The notes beneath the pieces are model-generated. The model did no database searches. It saw only the letters and a program-made list of their open reading frames with translations, and was not told the origin of the DNA. Position numbers and translations under genes: made by a program. This document shows, piece after piece, positions 9,850 to 18,420 of a stretch of 37,158 nt of DNA (position 1 is the stretch's first letter; each line of letters starts with the position of its first letter). This stretch comes from an uncultured Planctomycetia bacterium (GTDB lineage Bacteria; Planctomycetota; UBA1135; GCA-002686595): positions 1-37,158 of the forward strand of contig CALFYL010000163.1 in the NCBI GenBank assembly GCA_937952135.1. The letters run 5' to 3'.

Positions 9850-9943
9850 AGCAATTGCGCGGAGGGGCATAACCAATCGGGCGCCGGGGCAATTAGCAAG
9901 GGCCAGGAGCGGCGCCGCGCGCGCTCAGGGCGGATGCAACTTC

Positions 9944-9959
9944 TTGGCACGTGCCTTGC
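9944..9959 (+). promoter_or_regulatory. Consensus sigma-54 promoter upstream of the haloperoxidase gene
   Basis: TTGGCACGTGCCTTGC matches the -24/-12 consensus at every conserved position, with exactly 10 nt between GG and GC. It points at the gene starting at 10081 and would give a leader of about 110 nt. No perfect copy of the porin dyad is present, but a related half-site (ggcataacc, near 9868) lies upstream. Confidence 0.8.
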
Positions 9960-10080
9960 GCCGCAGTCGGCAGCGCCCACGCTCCGCGAATTGCGGGCCG
10001 TGCGCCGATAGGAGCCCGACATTCCACCGTTCGCGATTCCATCGCCCGGCGCCGCCCGCACCCCCTCCGAGACCCACTCG

Positions 10081-11427
10081 ATGAAGCCCCTCCACGTTTC
10101 CCGTCGCACTTCGATCGCCTCCCTCCTCCTCGGCGCCGCGCTGCTCGGCGGCTGCTCCGACAGCGACGACAACGATTCGTCGCCGGTGTCGACGCCCGTC
10201 GCCAACTTCGACGCCGGGCTCGCGGTGGACTGGTTCACGTTGCTCCACCAGTCGGTGCGCGTCGAGTCGCTCAACCCGCCGGTCGCGTCGCGCCGCATCG
10301 CCTACGCCAGCGTGGCGTTCTACGAGGGCCTCGTGAACGGCATGCCCGACTACCGCTCGATGGGCGAGCAGCTCAACGGCCTCGACGAACTGCCGGCGCG
10401 CCCGGCGGGCGTGATGCACTGGCCGAGCGTGGCGAACCAGGCGATCGCCACCGTGATGCTCGACCTGTTCACCGGCGCGTCGCAGCCCACGCTCGACAGC
10501 ATCGCCGCGCTGCGCGACAGCACCGCCGACGTGTACGACGACACGGTGTCGGCGGCGGTGATCGCGCGTTCGATCGACTACGGCGACGAGCTCGCGGCCG
10601 CGATCATCGCCTGGTCGCAAACCGACGGCTTCACGATCTGGAACAACTGCGCCTACACCGTGCCGATCGGCCCGGGCCTGTGGGAACCCACTCCGCCGGC
10701 CTTCACGCCGAACCCGCTGCAGCCGTGCTGGGGCAACCTGCGGCCCTTCGCGCTGCTCTACGCCGCGGAGTGCTCGCCGCTGCCGCACCCGGCGTACTCG
10801 ACGTCGACGACGTCGCCGTTCTATGCCGAAGCGCTCGAGGTCTACAACGTCGTCAACGCCGCGGATCCCGACCAGATCGCGATCGCGCAGTTCTGGGCCG
10901 ACGGCGGCGGCTCGCTGACGCCCCCCGGCCACTGGGTCAGCATCCTCTGCCAGGTCTGCGACCAGGAGGGCTACTCGCTCGACGTCGCCGCCGAAGCCGC
11001 GGCGAAGGTGGGCATCGGCGTCGCCGACGCGTTCATCTCGTGCTGGGAGATGAAGTACCACTACAACCTGCTGCGCCCGATTACGTACATCCGCGACGGC
11101 GCGGGTCCGATCAACGACGGAGCGTGGGTGACCGTGGCCGGCGTCGGCACTCCGCCGTTCCCGGAGTACACGTCGGGCCACTCGGTGCAGTCGGGCGCCG
11201 CTTCGCTGCTGCTGCAAGACCAGTTCGGCGCGGTCGCCTTCACCGACGACACGCACAACGGCACCTACCCGGCGCGCAGCTTCACGAGCTTCCTGGAGGC
11301 TTCGAACGAAGCGGCCCTCTCGCGCCTTTACGGCGGCATCCACTACCGCGCGGCCTGCGAGCGCGGCGTCGAGCAGGGCTTCTGCATCGCGCAGACGATC
11401 CTCGACAACGTCGAGTTCCGGGACTAA
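10081..11427 (+). CDS. Vanadium-dependent haloperoxidase/PAP2-superfamily lipoprotein
   Basis: 448 residues. A lipoprotein signal peptide ends at LLGGC (Cys25). The three vanadate/phosphate-binding motifs are all present: K325-x6-R332-P333 (KYHYNLLRP), S365-G366-H367 (EYTSGHSVQSGAA) and S414-R415-x5-H421 (SRLYGGIHY). Together with the long helical N-terminal part this fits the vanadium haloperoxidase branch of the acid phosphatase/PAP2 fold. It could oxidise halides with peroxide or act as a phosphatase; sequence alone does not decide. It stands alone between a sigma-54 promoter and a strong terminator. Expression is probably controlled by a sigma-54 activator, plausibly the one encoded next door. 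Confidence 0.9.
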   Translation: MKPLHVSRRTSIASLLLGAALLGGCSDSDDNDSSPVSTPVANFDAGLAVDWFTLLHQSVRVESLNPPVASRRIAYASVAFYEGLVNGMPDYRSMGEQLNGLDELPARPAGVMHWPSVANQAIATVMLDLFTGASQPTLDSIAALRDSTADVYDDTVSAAVIARSIDYGDELAAAIIAWSQTDGFTIWNNCAYTVPIGPGLWEPTPPAFTPNPLQPCWGNLRPFALLYAAECSPLPHPAYSTSTTSPFYAEALEVYNVVNAADPDQIAIAQFWADGGGSLTPPGHWVSILCQVCDQEGYSLDVAAEAAAKVGIGVADAFISCWEMKYHYNLLRPITYIRDGAGPINDGAWVTVAGVGTPPFPEYTSGHSVQSGAASLLLQDQFGAVAFTDDTHNGTYPARSFTSFLEASNEAALSRLYGGIHYRAACERGVEQGFCIAQTILDNVEFRD

Positions 11428-11483
11428 CTCGCGGACAAAGAGTTCGGCCGCGATTGAGCCGCGGACGAGCTGAAGCGAAACAG

Positions 11484-11526
11484 GAGCGGCTGCCTCGCGC
11501 GATGCGAGGCCGCCGCTCTCGGTTTT
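11484..11526 (+). terminator. Rho-independent terminator after the haloperoxidase gene
   Basis: Stem GAGCGGC-t-GCCTCGC (11484-11498) pairs with GCGAGGC-c-GCCGCTC (11504-11518), giving 14 bp with one mismatch. The 5-nt loop is GCGAT, and the stem is followed by TCGGTTTT. Confidence 0.85.
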
Positions 11527-11627
11527 CGCGAGGCGCGACCAAAGAAAAGCGGAGAGAAGGCCACCGGAGGAAGCGCGAGCTTCGGACTCGCGCGAGTCGC
11601 ATCTCGCGCGAACGAAGGAGGCTGTCC

Positions 11628-13850
11628 GTGAGCGAAGTGGTTGGCAGGTATCGAGGGTGGCGCGGTGCAGTCGCTGCCCTGGTCTTGGGTGGCTCGCTGA
11701 ACGCGCTCGGACTGCAGTCCGACCCGCGCTTTCCCTTGACGCAGTGGGCGCCTGGGATCGAGGGCTGCGGGATCCTCGACGCGGAGATCGTGGACCTCGA
11801 CGGCGACGGCTCGCTCGACGTCGTCGTGGCTTCGGACTTCTGCGGCGACCTGCTCTCCCCGCACAGCGCGTTCTGGTTGCGCGGCGATGGAACGGGCAAG
11901 CAGGCCTCGAGCGAGCCCCTGCCTCTTCCGCCGTGGTCGATGTGCAACTCCGTCGTGAGCGGCGACTTCAACGGCGACGGTTGGCCCGATCTCGCGCTTC
12001 AGGGCGCCAGCGTCGGCAGGGCGTTCGGTGTGCTGACGGCCGACGGACTCGGCGGATTCCTCCCGGCGCAGGGCCACGGCTCAGAGACGGGCTGGCTCGC
12101 CGAATGGGTGGTCGGCGACCTCGATCGCGATGGCTTCGACGACCTCGTGGCCTACGACCCGCCCATCGCATCCCTCGCGATCTTCCGCGGAAGTTCGCTC
12201 GGCTTGACGCCCCCGAGCTTCCTCGCGCTCGACGTGAACCCCGTCCAGAACTCGCAACTCGGCGACTTCGACGGCGACGGCATCCTCGACCTCGTCGTCA
12301 GCACCGGACCCTGGTCGAGCGGAGGACGCGTCGAGACGTTCTTCGGCGACGGCGCGGGGAGCTTCGAGCCGGCGCTGGTCCTCGCGAACCGGCGCTTCGT
12401 CTTGTCCGCCGACTTCGACGGCGATGGCCGCGACGAGTTGCTCACTCGCGAATTCGACGGGTTTGCGCTGCAGCGTTGGACGGGCGCTCAATTTCACGCT
12501 CAACCGATCGCGCTTCCCCCGGGCGCGGAGCCCGTTAGCGCGCGCGACTTCGACCGCGACGGCGCCAGCGAGCTCGTGTGCGAGTACCTCAGCGAAGTCC
12601 AGATTTGGTCGCTCGAGACCGGCGTCGCGATCGGTCCGAGAAACTCGGCCCATCTGCCGGCGAGTTACGGGTACCTGCTCGTCGCCGACCTCGACTCGGA
12701 TGGCTTCGACGAACTGCTCCGCTACGAGCTGTGGGGCTCGATGCTGGTCGCGAGCGGAAGCGGCTACCTCCGCTTCGACGGGCCCGTGCTGTGCGAGGAC
12801 GTGCGCGGCATGCTCATCACGGCGGCGGGCGACCTCAATGGCGACGGGCTCGGAGACGTCGTCGCGTTCGAGGGCGGCGACGCACGGAGCCTGCTCGGCG
12901 ACGGAACGGGCGGGTTGCACGCGCACTGGCGCGGCACGACGAGTGAACCGATCGAGTCGTGCCGACTCATCGATCTCGACTCCGACGGCGATCTGGACCT
13001 GTACGGCAAGTACCCGCCGAACGGCGCGCCCTCCCAACGCTTCTTCACGCGTCTGAACGACGGCACGGGGCGCTTCGGACCCGTCGTGACGCACTCGATC
13101 GCGACCCACGCCACAGACCGGGTGAGCACGCTGCTCGGCGACTTCGACGGCGACGGGAACGTCGATCTGCTCGTGAACCGACTCGCCGAGCTCTGGCTGC
13201 GCCGCGGCGACGGCTCGGGCGCCTTTGCGGCCCCCATCGTGACTCAAACCAACGCGTCGCACGCGTACGAGATGCTCGCGGCGGACTTCAACGAGGACGG
13301 ACACGACGACGTGGTGCTGCTGAACGACCGTGGCGAGTTCGAGTGCTTCCGCGGTTCAGCGGCGGGGACGTTCAGCGTCACGCTCGCGCCGATCGCGCCG
13401 ACGAAGCCCTACAAGATCTCAACTGGCGACTACAACGGCGACGGGCACGCGGACCTTGCCTACCTGCATTGGACCTGGGTGTCCCCGCTCGCCGGTCTGA
13501 GGCCCACGATCACCTGTCACTTCGGGACGGGACAGTTCTCGTTCGCGAGCGGGGTGTCGACGCTCATCCCCATCGCCGACTCGGCGTACTGGATCGAGAC
13601 CGTGCGCTTCGACAGCGACGGCGCGGACGATCTCGCGGTGGGCTGCATGTCGGAAGCCCTCTCCTCGGATTCCATCGACCGCGTGCACGTCGCACTCTCC
13701 GACGGCCAGGGCGCGTTCCGCGTTACCCAGGCCTTCTATGCGCCCTACCCGATGCTCACGGACATCGATGGCGACCTGCGCTGCGACGCTTTCGCGCGGT
13801 TCGAGAGTTCGAACATAGGCGATCGCATCGGCGCCCTGCTCGGACGGTGA
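11628..13850 (+). CDS. Secreted FG-GAP (VCBS-type) repeat protein, copy 1
   Basis: 740 residues from a GTG at 11628, with AAGGAGG ending 6 nt upstream. A signal peptide (GWRGAVAALVLGGSLNALG) is followed by about 14 repeats with the calcium-binding DxDxDGxxD motif, e.g. VDLDGDGSLDVV, GDFNGDGWPDLA, GDFDGDGILDLV and GDYNGDGHADLA. This is typical of extracellular beta-propeller FG-GAP/VCBS proteins. There is no anchor, protease or sorting domain at the C-terminus, which ends SSNIGDRIGALLGR. It is nearly identical to the downstream copy except in repeats about 5-7 and 12-13. The frame is open far upstream, but without a second signal or motif. Confidence 0.9.
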   Translation: MSEVVGRYRGWRGAVAALVLGGSLNALGLQSDPRFPLTQWAPGIEGCGILDAEIVDLDGDGSLDVVVASDFCGDLLSPHSAFWLRGDGTGKQASSEPLPLPPWSMCNSVVSGDFNGDGWPDLALQGASVGRAFGVLTADGLGGFLPAQGHGSETGWLAEWVVGDLDRDGFDDLVAYDPPIASLAIFRGSSLGLTPPSFLALDVNPVQNSQLGDFDGDGILDLVVSTGPWSSGGRVETFFGDGAGSFEPALVLANRRFVLSADFDGDGRDELLTREFDGFALQRWTGAQFHAQPIALPPGAEPVSARDFDRDGASELVCEYLSEVQIWSLETGVAIGPRNSAHLPASYGYLLVADLDSDGFDELLRYELWGSMLVASGSGYLRFDGPVLCEDVRGMLITAAGDLNGDGLGDVVAFEGGDARSLLGDGTGGLHAHWRGTTSEPIESCRLIDLDSDGDLDLYGKYPPNGAPSQRFFTRLNDGTGRFGPVVTHSIATHATDRVSTLLGDFDGDGNVDLLVNRLAELWLRRGDGSGAFAAPIVTQTNASHAYEMLAADFNEDGHDDVVLLNDRGEFECFRGSAAGTFSVTLAPIAPTKPYKISTGDYNGDGHADLAYLHWTWVSPLAGLRPTITCHFGTGQFSFASGVSTLIPIADSAYWIETVRFDSDGADDLAVGCMSEALSSDSIDRVHVALSDGQGAFRVTQAFYAPYPMLTDIDGDLRCDAFARFESSNIGDRIGALLGR

Positions 13851-13862
13851 GCGCTCGAGCGA

Positions 13863-13896
13863 TCGGGAACTCGACTTCGCGCGCGCCGAACGAGCG
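13863..13896 (-). pseudogene. Remnant of the 3' part of the adjacent acyltransferase gene
   Basis: These 34 bp match 16338-16371, inside the acyltransferase gene at 16267-17250, with one mismatch, and encode the same SFGAREV stretch on the minus strand. The bases just before also resemble the gene's extreme 3' end. The intervening part is missing, apparently lost between two short direct repeats (cgacttcgcgcg). The remnant shows that the duplicated unit once included the end of the neighbouring gene. Confidence 0.7.
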
Positions 13897-14031
13897 ATGG
13901 ATCGGCTCCCCACCTCGAGAAGCTGGCATCTGCGAGGCGCACGCAAAGAAAAGGGAGGAGAACGCCCCCGGCCGGAGCGCGAGCTTCGGACTCGCGCGAG
14001 TCGCATCTCGCGCGAACGAAGGAGGCTGTCC

Positions 14032-16254
14032 GTGAGCGAAGTGGTTGGCAGGTATCGAGGGTGGCGCGGTGCAGTCGCTGCCCTGGTCTTGGGTGGCTCG
14101 CTGAACGCGCTCGGACTGCAGTCCGACCCGCGCTTTCCCTTGACGCAGTGGGCGCCTGGGATCGAGGGCTGCGGGATCCTCGACGCGGAGATCGTGGACC
14201 TCGACGGCGACGGCTCGCTCGACGTCGTCGTGGCTTCGGACTTCTGCGGCGACCTGCTCTCCCCGCACAGCGCGTTCTGGTTGCGCGGCGATGGAACGGG
14301 CAAGCAGGCCTCGAGCGAGCCCCTGCCTCTTCCGCCGTGGTCGATGTGCAACTCCGTCGTGAGCGGCGACTTCAACGGCGACGGTTGGCCCGATCTCGCG
14401 CTTCAGGGCGCCAGCGTCGGCAGGGCGTTCGGTGTGCTGACGGCCGACGGACTCGGCGGATTCCTCCCGGCGCAGGGCCACGGCTCAGAGACGGGCTGGC
14501 TCGCCGAATGGGTGGTCGGCGACCTCGATCGCGATGGCTTCGACGACCTCGTGGCCTACGACCCGCCCATCGCATCCCTCGCGATCTTCCGCGGAAGTTC
14601 GCTCGGCTTGACGCCCCCGAGCTTCCTCGCGCTCGACGTGAACCCCGTCCAGAACTCGCAACTCGGCGACTTCGACGGCGACGGCATCCTCGACCTCGTC
14701 GTCAGCACCGGACCCTGGTCGAGCGGAGGACGCGTCGAGACGTTCTTCGGCGACGGAGCGGGGAGCTTTGCGCCGGCGCTGGTCGTTGCGGACCGACGCT
14801 TCGTCTTGTGCGCCGACTTCGACGGCGACGGCCGTGACGAACTGCTCACCAGCCAGTTCGGCGCGTACGAGCTGCAGCATTGGACCGGCGGCCAATTTCA
14901 GGCTCAGCCGATCGCACTCCCCGCGGGCGTGGGTCCCAGGGGCGCGCACGATTTCGACCGCGACGGTGACTTCGAGCTCGTGTGCGTGGACCCCTTCCAG
15001 GCCCAAGTGTGGTCGCTCGAGAACGGCGTAGCGATCGGTCCGCGCAACACGATCCATCTGCCGGGGGACCATGGGGCACTGTTCGCGGCCGACCTCGACT
15101 CCGATGGCTTCGACGAGTTGCTCCGCTACACGCACGATGGCTCGATGCTCGTCGCAAGCGGAAGCGGTTACCTCCGCTTCGACGAACGCGTGATGTGCGA
15201 CGACGTGCGCGGCGTGCTGATCACAGCTGCGGGCGACATCGATGGCGACGGGCTCGGAGACGTCGTCGCGTTCGAGGGCGGCGACGCACGGAGCCTGCTC
15301 GGCGACGGAACGGGCGGGTTGCACGCGCACTGGCGCGGCACGACGAGTGAACCGATCGAGTCGTGCCGACTCATCGATCTCGACTCCGACGGCGATCTGG
15401 ACCTGTACGGCAAGTACCCGCCGAACGGCGCGCCCTCCCAACGCTTCTTCACGCGTCTGAACGACGGCACGGGGCGCTTCGGACCCGTCGTGACGCACTC
15501 GATCGCGACCCACGCCACAGACCGGGTGAGCACGCTGCTCGGCGACTTCGACGGCGACGGGAACGTCGATCTGCTCGTGAACCGACTCGCCGAGCTCTGG
15601 CTGCGCCGCGGCGACGGCTCGGGCGCCTTTGCGGCCCCCATCGTGACTCAAACCAACGCGTCGCACGCGTACGAGATGCTCGCGGCGGACTTCAACGAGG
15701 ACGGACACGACGACGTGGTGCTGCTGAACGACCGTGGCGAGTTCGAGTGCTTCCGAGGCTCGGCGGCCGGGACGTTCAGCGTCACACTCGCGCCGCTTGC
15801 ACCGACGCAACCGTGGGAGATCGCGACGGGCGACTACAACGGCGACGGGCACGCGGACCTCGCCTACCTTCGCTGGACTTGGACTACTCCGACCTCCATC
15901 CCGACGCCGACGATCACGTGCCACCTCGGCACGGGGAAGTTCACCTTCGCGAGCGGAGTGTCGACGCCCCTCCCCATCGGCGATTTTCCGCACTGGATCC
16001 AGACCGTGCGCTTCGACGGCGACGCCGCAGACGATCTCGCGGTGGGCTGCGTGGCGGACGAGACCTACGCGTATGACATCGACCGCGTGCATGTCGCGCT
16101 CTCCATCGGCGAGGGCGCGTTCCGCGTTACCCAGGCCTTCTATGCGCCCTACCCGATGCTCACGGACATCGATGGCGACCTGCGCTGCGACGCCTTCGCG
16201 CGGTTCGAGAGTTCGAACCTAGGCGATCGCATCGGCGCCCTGCTCGGACGGTGA
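14032..16254 (+). CDS. Secreted FG-GAP (VCBS-type) repeat protein, copy 2
   Basis: 740 residues, the same length and architecture as copy 1. It has the same GTG start with AAGGAGG upstream, an identical signal peptide and about 14 DxDxDGxxD repeats. The first ~242 residues are identical to copy 1. Differences concentrate in two windows: residues about 243-404 (e.g. TSQFGAYELQHWTGGQF for TREFDGFALQRWTGAQF) and about 577-694 (e.g. TWTTPTSIPTPTITCHL). Repeat registers and calcium-binding residues are kept in the variable windows, so both copies look functional. The stop is 12 bp from that of the convergent acyltransferase gene. Confidence 0.9.
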   Translation: MSEVVGRYRGWRGAVAALVLGGSLNALGLQSDPRFPLTQWAPGIEGCGILDAEIVDLDGDGSLDVVVASDFCGDLLSPHSAFWLRGDGTGKQASSEPLPLPPWSMCNSVVSGDFNGDGWPDLALQGASVGRAFGVLTADGLGGFLPAQGHGSETGWLAEWVVGDLDRDGFDDLVAYDPPIASLAIFRGSSLGLTPPSFLALDVNPVQNSQLGDFDGDGILDLVVSTGPWSSGGRVETFFGDGAGSFAPALVVADRRFVLCADFDGDGRDELLTSQFGAYELQHWTGGQFQAQPIALPAGVGPRGAHDFDRDGDFELVCVDPFQAQVWSLENGVAIGPRNTIHLPGDHGALFAADLDSDGFDELLRYTHDGSMLVASGSGYLRFDERVMCDDVRGVLITAAGDIDGDGLGDVVAFEGGDARSLLGDGTGGLHAHWRGTTSEPIESCRLIDLDSDGDLDLYGKYPPNGAPSQRFFTRLNDGTGRFGPVVTHSIATHATDRVSTLLGDFDGDGNVDLLVNRLAELWLRRGDGSGAFAAPIVTQTNASHAYEMLAADFNEDGHDDVVLLNDRGEFECFRGSAAGTFSVTLAPLAPTQPWEIATGDYNGDGHADLAYLRWTWTTPTSIPTPTITCHLGTGKFTFASGVSTPLPIGDFPHWIQTVRFDGDAADDLAVGCVADETYAYDIDRVHVALSIGEGAFRVTQAFYAPYPMLTDIDGDLRCDAFARFESSNLGDRIGALLGR

Positions 16255-16266
16255 GCGACCGAGCGA

Positions 16267-17250
16267 TCAGGAGCTCGACTTCGCGCGGCCCAGCCAGCGT
16301 TCCCAGCGTTCGGCCGTCGGCGAGCGCCAGTTGTAGGTCGGGAACGCGACTTCGCGCGCGCCGAACGAGCGTTTGAACTGCTCGACACCTTCGAGGCTCT
16401 GGCTCGGATTGAAGTCGTAGCAGCGCGCGCCGCGGCGGCGAGACTCGACGATCAAGGCGTGGTGCAGCGCGTTGGCGGGGCGCAGCGGAGCAAACTCTTC
16501 GTGCATCGCGCCGTGCCAATAGACGACATGCACGGCCGAGGCGACGAACCAGCCGCCGGCCGCGAGCTGGCCCTCGCGCGTGCGCGCGGTCCACAGCTCG
16601 GCCCACTTCGTCGCGTCGAGCAGCTCGAACAGTTTCTCGCGGTAGCCGCGCGCGGGATCCTCGCCCCAGCGCACCTGGCTCGCGACGTACATCGCGTGGT
16701 ACTCGGCGCGCACGGCGGCGCCGCTCTCGCGTTGCACGGTGATTCCTTCGCGCTCGGCCTTGCGCACGTTGCGGCGGCAGTTCGAGTCGTAGCTCGCGAG
16801 CGCGTCGTCGGGAAGCGAAGCGAGATCGACGAGGTGCGTGCGGCGCTGCGAGGAGCTCCAGCCCGCCGACGGAGGTCCCTGCGGGTCGAGCACGTTGCCG
16901 AAGCACTCCCACACGCCGAGCGGCGCGTTCGCGAGCGCCGCGGCGAACTCGCTCCAACCCTGCGCGCCGAGCGGTCCGTCCAGCGCGAGCGGACCGCCGT
17001 ACACGCCGGGCCGCGACGAGACGGCGCGCGTGAACGGGCCGCGGCGCAGCAAACCCTTGCGCACGAACAGCGGTAGCAACGCCTTGCGGCCGCTCGCGAA
17101 CTCGACGAGCAGCGCGCGCGGCGAATACCGCGGCGCGTAGGCCGCGAAGGCCTCGCACCACACGCGCGAGTGGAACGGCGTCGCACACGGGCTCTCGGCC
17201 GCGAAACGATCCCATTCCTCGGGTCCCGCCCAACGCCAAGTCGCTGTCAT
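16267..17250 (-). CDS. BioF2/FemAB-like GNAT-fold acyltransferase
   Basis: 327 residues matching the Acetyltransf_6 (BioF2-like) double-GNAT arrangement. Recognisable segments are SRVWCEAFAAYAPRYSPRALLVE, SNCRRNVRKAEREGITVQ, YHAMYVASQVRWGEDP (position of the helix before the second fold) and the family-typical end LIVESRRRGARCYDFNPS...GVEQFKRSFGAREV. Such proteins transfer acyl or aminoacyl groups in envelope polysaccharide or peptide modification. No signal peptide or membrane segment is seen. It lies 66 bp downstream of another GNAT gene on the same strand, so the two are likely co-transcribed. Part of its 3' end is duplicated at 13863-13896. Confidence 0.8.
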   Translation of the reverse strand: MTATWRWAGPEEWDRFAAESPCATPFHSRVWCEAFAAYAPRYSPRALLVEFASGRKALLPLFVRKGLLRRGPFTRAVSSRPGVYGGPLALDGPLGAQGWSEFAAALANAPLGVWECFGNVLDPQGPPSAGWSSSQRRTHLVDLASLPDDALASYDSNCRRNVRKAEREGITVQRESGAAVRAEYHAMYVASQVRWGEDPARGYREKLFELLDATKWAELWTARTREGQLAAGGWFVASAVHVVYWHGAMHEEFAPLRPANALHHALIVESRRRGARCYDFNPSQSLEGVEQFKRSFGAREVAFPTYNWRSPTAERWERWLGRAKSSS

Positions 17251-17316
17251 GGATGCTTGCTGCGCGAGGCCGCCGAGGGTCCGGATGCGCGCGGCGGATC
17301 GTACCCGCGCGCTCCC

Positions 17317-18420
17317 TCAGATGCCTTGGTCGATCAGCGTCGACACGCTCCACACCCACTCGCGCGGCAGCTTCGGCGCGAACACGAGCAACTCCGAGCT
17401 CGCGGGCTTCGGCGCGCGTCGGACCGAAGTCCCGCGGACCGTCAGCGCCGCGCGCGCGAGCGCCGAGCTCTCGTTCGTCGCACGGAAGTAGATCCGCACC
17501 CCGCGCCAGCGCGCGCGCCACGCGAGGTGCTCGAGACAAGCGTGGTGCAGCGCCTCGTCGTCGCCCACGGTGAACGCATCCTCGAGAACCCACTTGCTCG
17601 CCGCTCGCCGCGCCACGTCCTCGCGCCACGCGACGAAACCGACGTCGCGGCCGCCGCGCACGAGCAGCGCCAGTCGAAACTCGTGCCAAGGGTGTTCGAG
17701 CAGCCGCCAGCGCAGGTACGCGGCGGAGCGCTCGGGCGCGACGGTGTCGCGCACGTCGCACGTCCTCCACAGACGCTCGACGCGTTCGACGTCGCGCGTG
17801 AGCTCGAACTCGAACTCGCGCGCGGGCCGCTTCGCTCGCAGCGCACCGACCCAACCCACGCTCGCGACGCCTGGGGCGCCAAGATCGCGGCCGGCGCGAT
17901 AGCCGAGCGTTTCGAACGGCGTGAAGTCGATCCACCGCGCGACGGGACGATAGCCCAGCCTGCGCCGCATCGCGGCTTGCGCGCCCGTTCCAGCGGCCGT
18001 GAAGAGCGCGTCGAAATCGCCGCGGTAGTTCGCGAGGAGTTGCGCCTCGATCGCCGGGTAGTACAGCGCGGTGCGGTACTCGGGATCGACCATCGTGTTC
18101 TCGGTCCGCGCGGCGCGCAGCACGCCGTTCGGCCCGCGCAGCGGGACTTCGAGGATCCCGTGGTGGCCGACGAGCTTGCCGCTCGAACGCTCGCGGATCA
18201 CCCAGCTTCGCCCCGGGCCGAAGGGCGACTCGAGCCACTCGCGCCGCCACTGCTCGACGCTGCGGCGGCGCGCGCTCACGCGAAAGTACAGCGCGTTCAG
18301 CTCCCCGACGTCCGTTTCCAGCGTCGCGCGCACCTCGAACTCATCGAGTGTCAATGGAATCCCTGCTCGCGAGGCCTTTGGCGCCAACGCGCCCTCGGGA
18401 GCATACTGGCGCGGGTTCAT
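17317..18420 (-). CDS. GNAT-family N-acyltransferase
   Basis: 367 residues. The N-terminal half contains a GNAT core: FEVRATLETDVGELNALYFRV, then RSWVIRERSSGKLVGHHGILEVPLR, then ENTMVDPEYRTALYYPAIEAQLLA. The last of these corresponds to the acyl-CoA pyrophosphate region. The C-terminal half (YLRWRLLEHPWHEFRLALLVRGGRDVGFVAW) looks like a second GNAT-like fold. The substrate is unknown. The ATG at 18420 was chosen because GGAGG sits 2 nt upstream of it (fwd 18423-18427); earlier in-frame ATGs at 18429 and 18453 exist. This start overlaps the ATG of the divergent gene at 18419, with both inside one CATG. Confidence 0.8.
   Translation of the reverse strand: MNPRQYAPEGALAPKASRAGIPLTLDEFEVRATLETDVGELNALYFRVSARRRSVEQWRREWLESPFGPGRSWVIRERSSGKLVGHHGILEVPLRGPNGVLRAARTENTMVDPEYRTALYYPAIEAQLLANYRGDFDALFTAAGTGAQAAMRRRLGYRPVARWIDFTPFETLGYRAGRDLGAPGVASVGWVGALRAKRPAREFEFELTRDVERVERLWRTCDVRDTVAPERSAAYLRWRLLEHPWHEFRLALLVRGGRDVGFVAWREDVARRAASKWVLEDAFTVGDDEALHHACLEHLAWRARWRGVRIYFRATNESSALARAALTVRGTSVRRAPKPASSELLVFAPKLPREWVWSVSTLIDQGI

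Larger units (their letters stand above)
11572..16256 (+). repeat. Tandem duplication, period 2404 bp, mosaic identity
   Basis: Two copies of an FG-GAP gene with its leader lie head to tail, offset by exactly 2404 bp. By direct comparison 11572-12352 equals 13976-14756 (781 bp) and 12838-13351 equals 15242-15755 (514 bp). 13708 to the stop differs from its counterpart at only two positions. Between these blocks, 12353-12837 and 13352-13707 are clearly diverged from their counterparts, yet total length is unchanged. This pattern points to gene conversion between the copies, or to duplication followed by local replacement. Confidence 0.9.
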
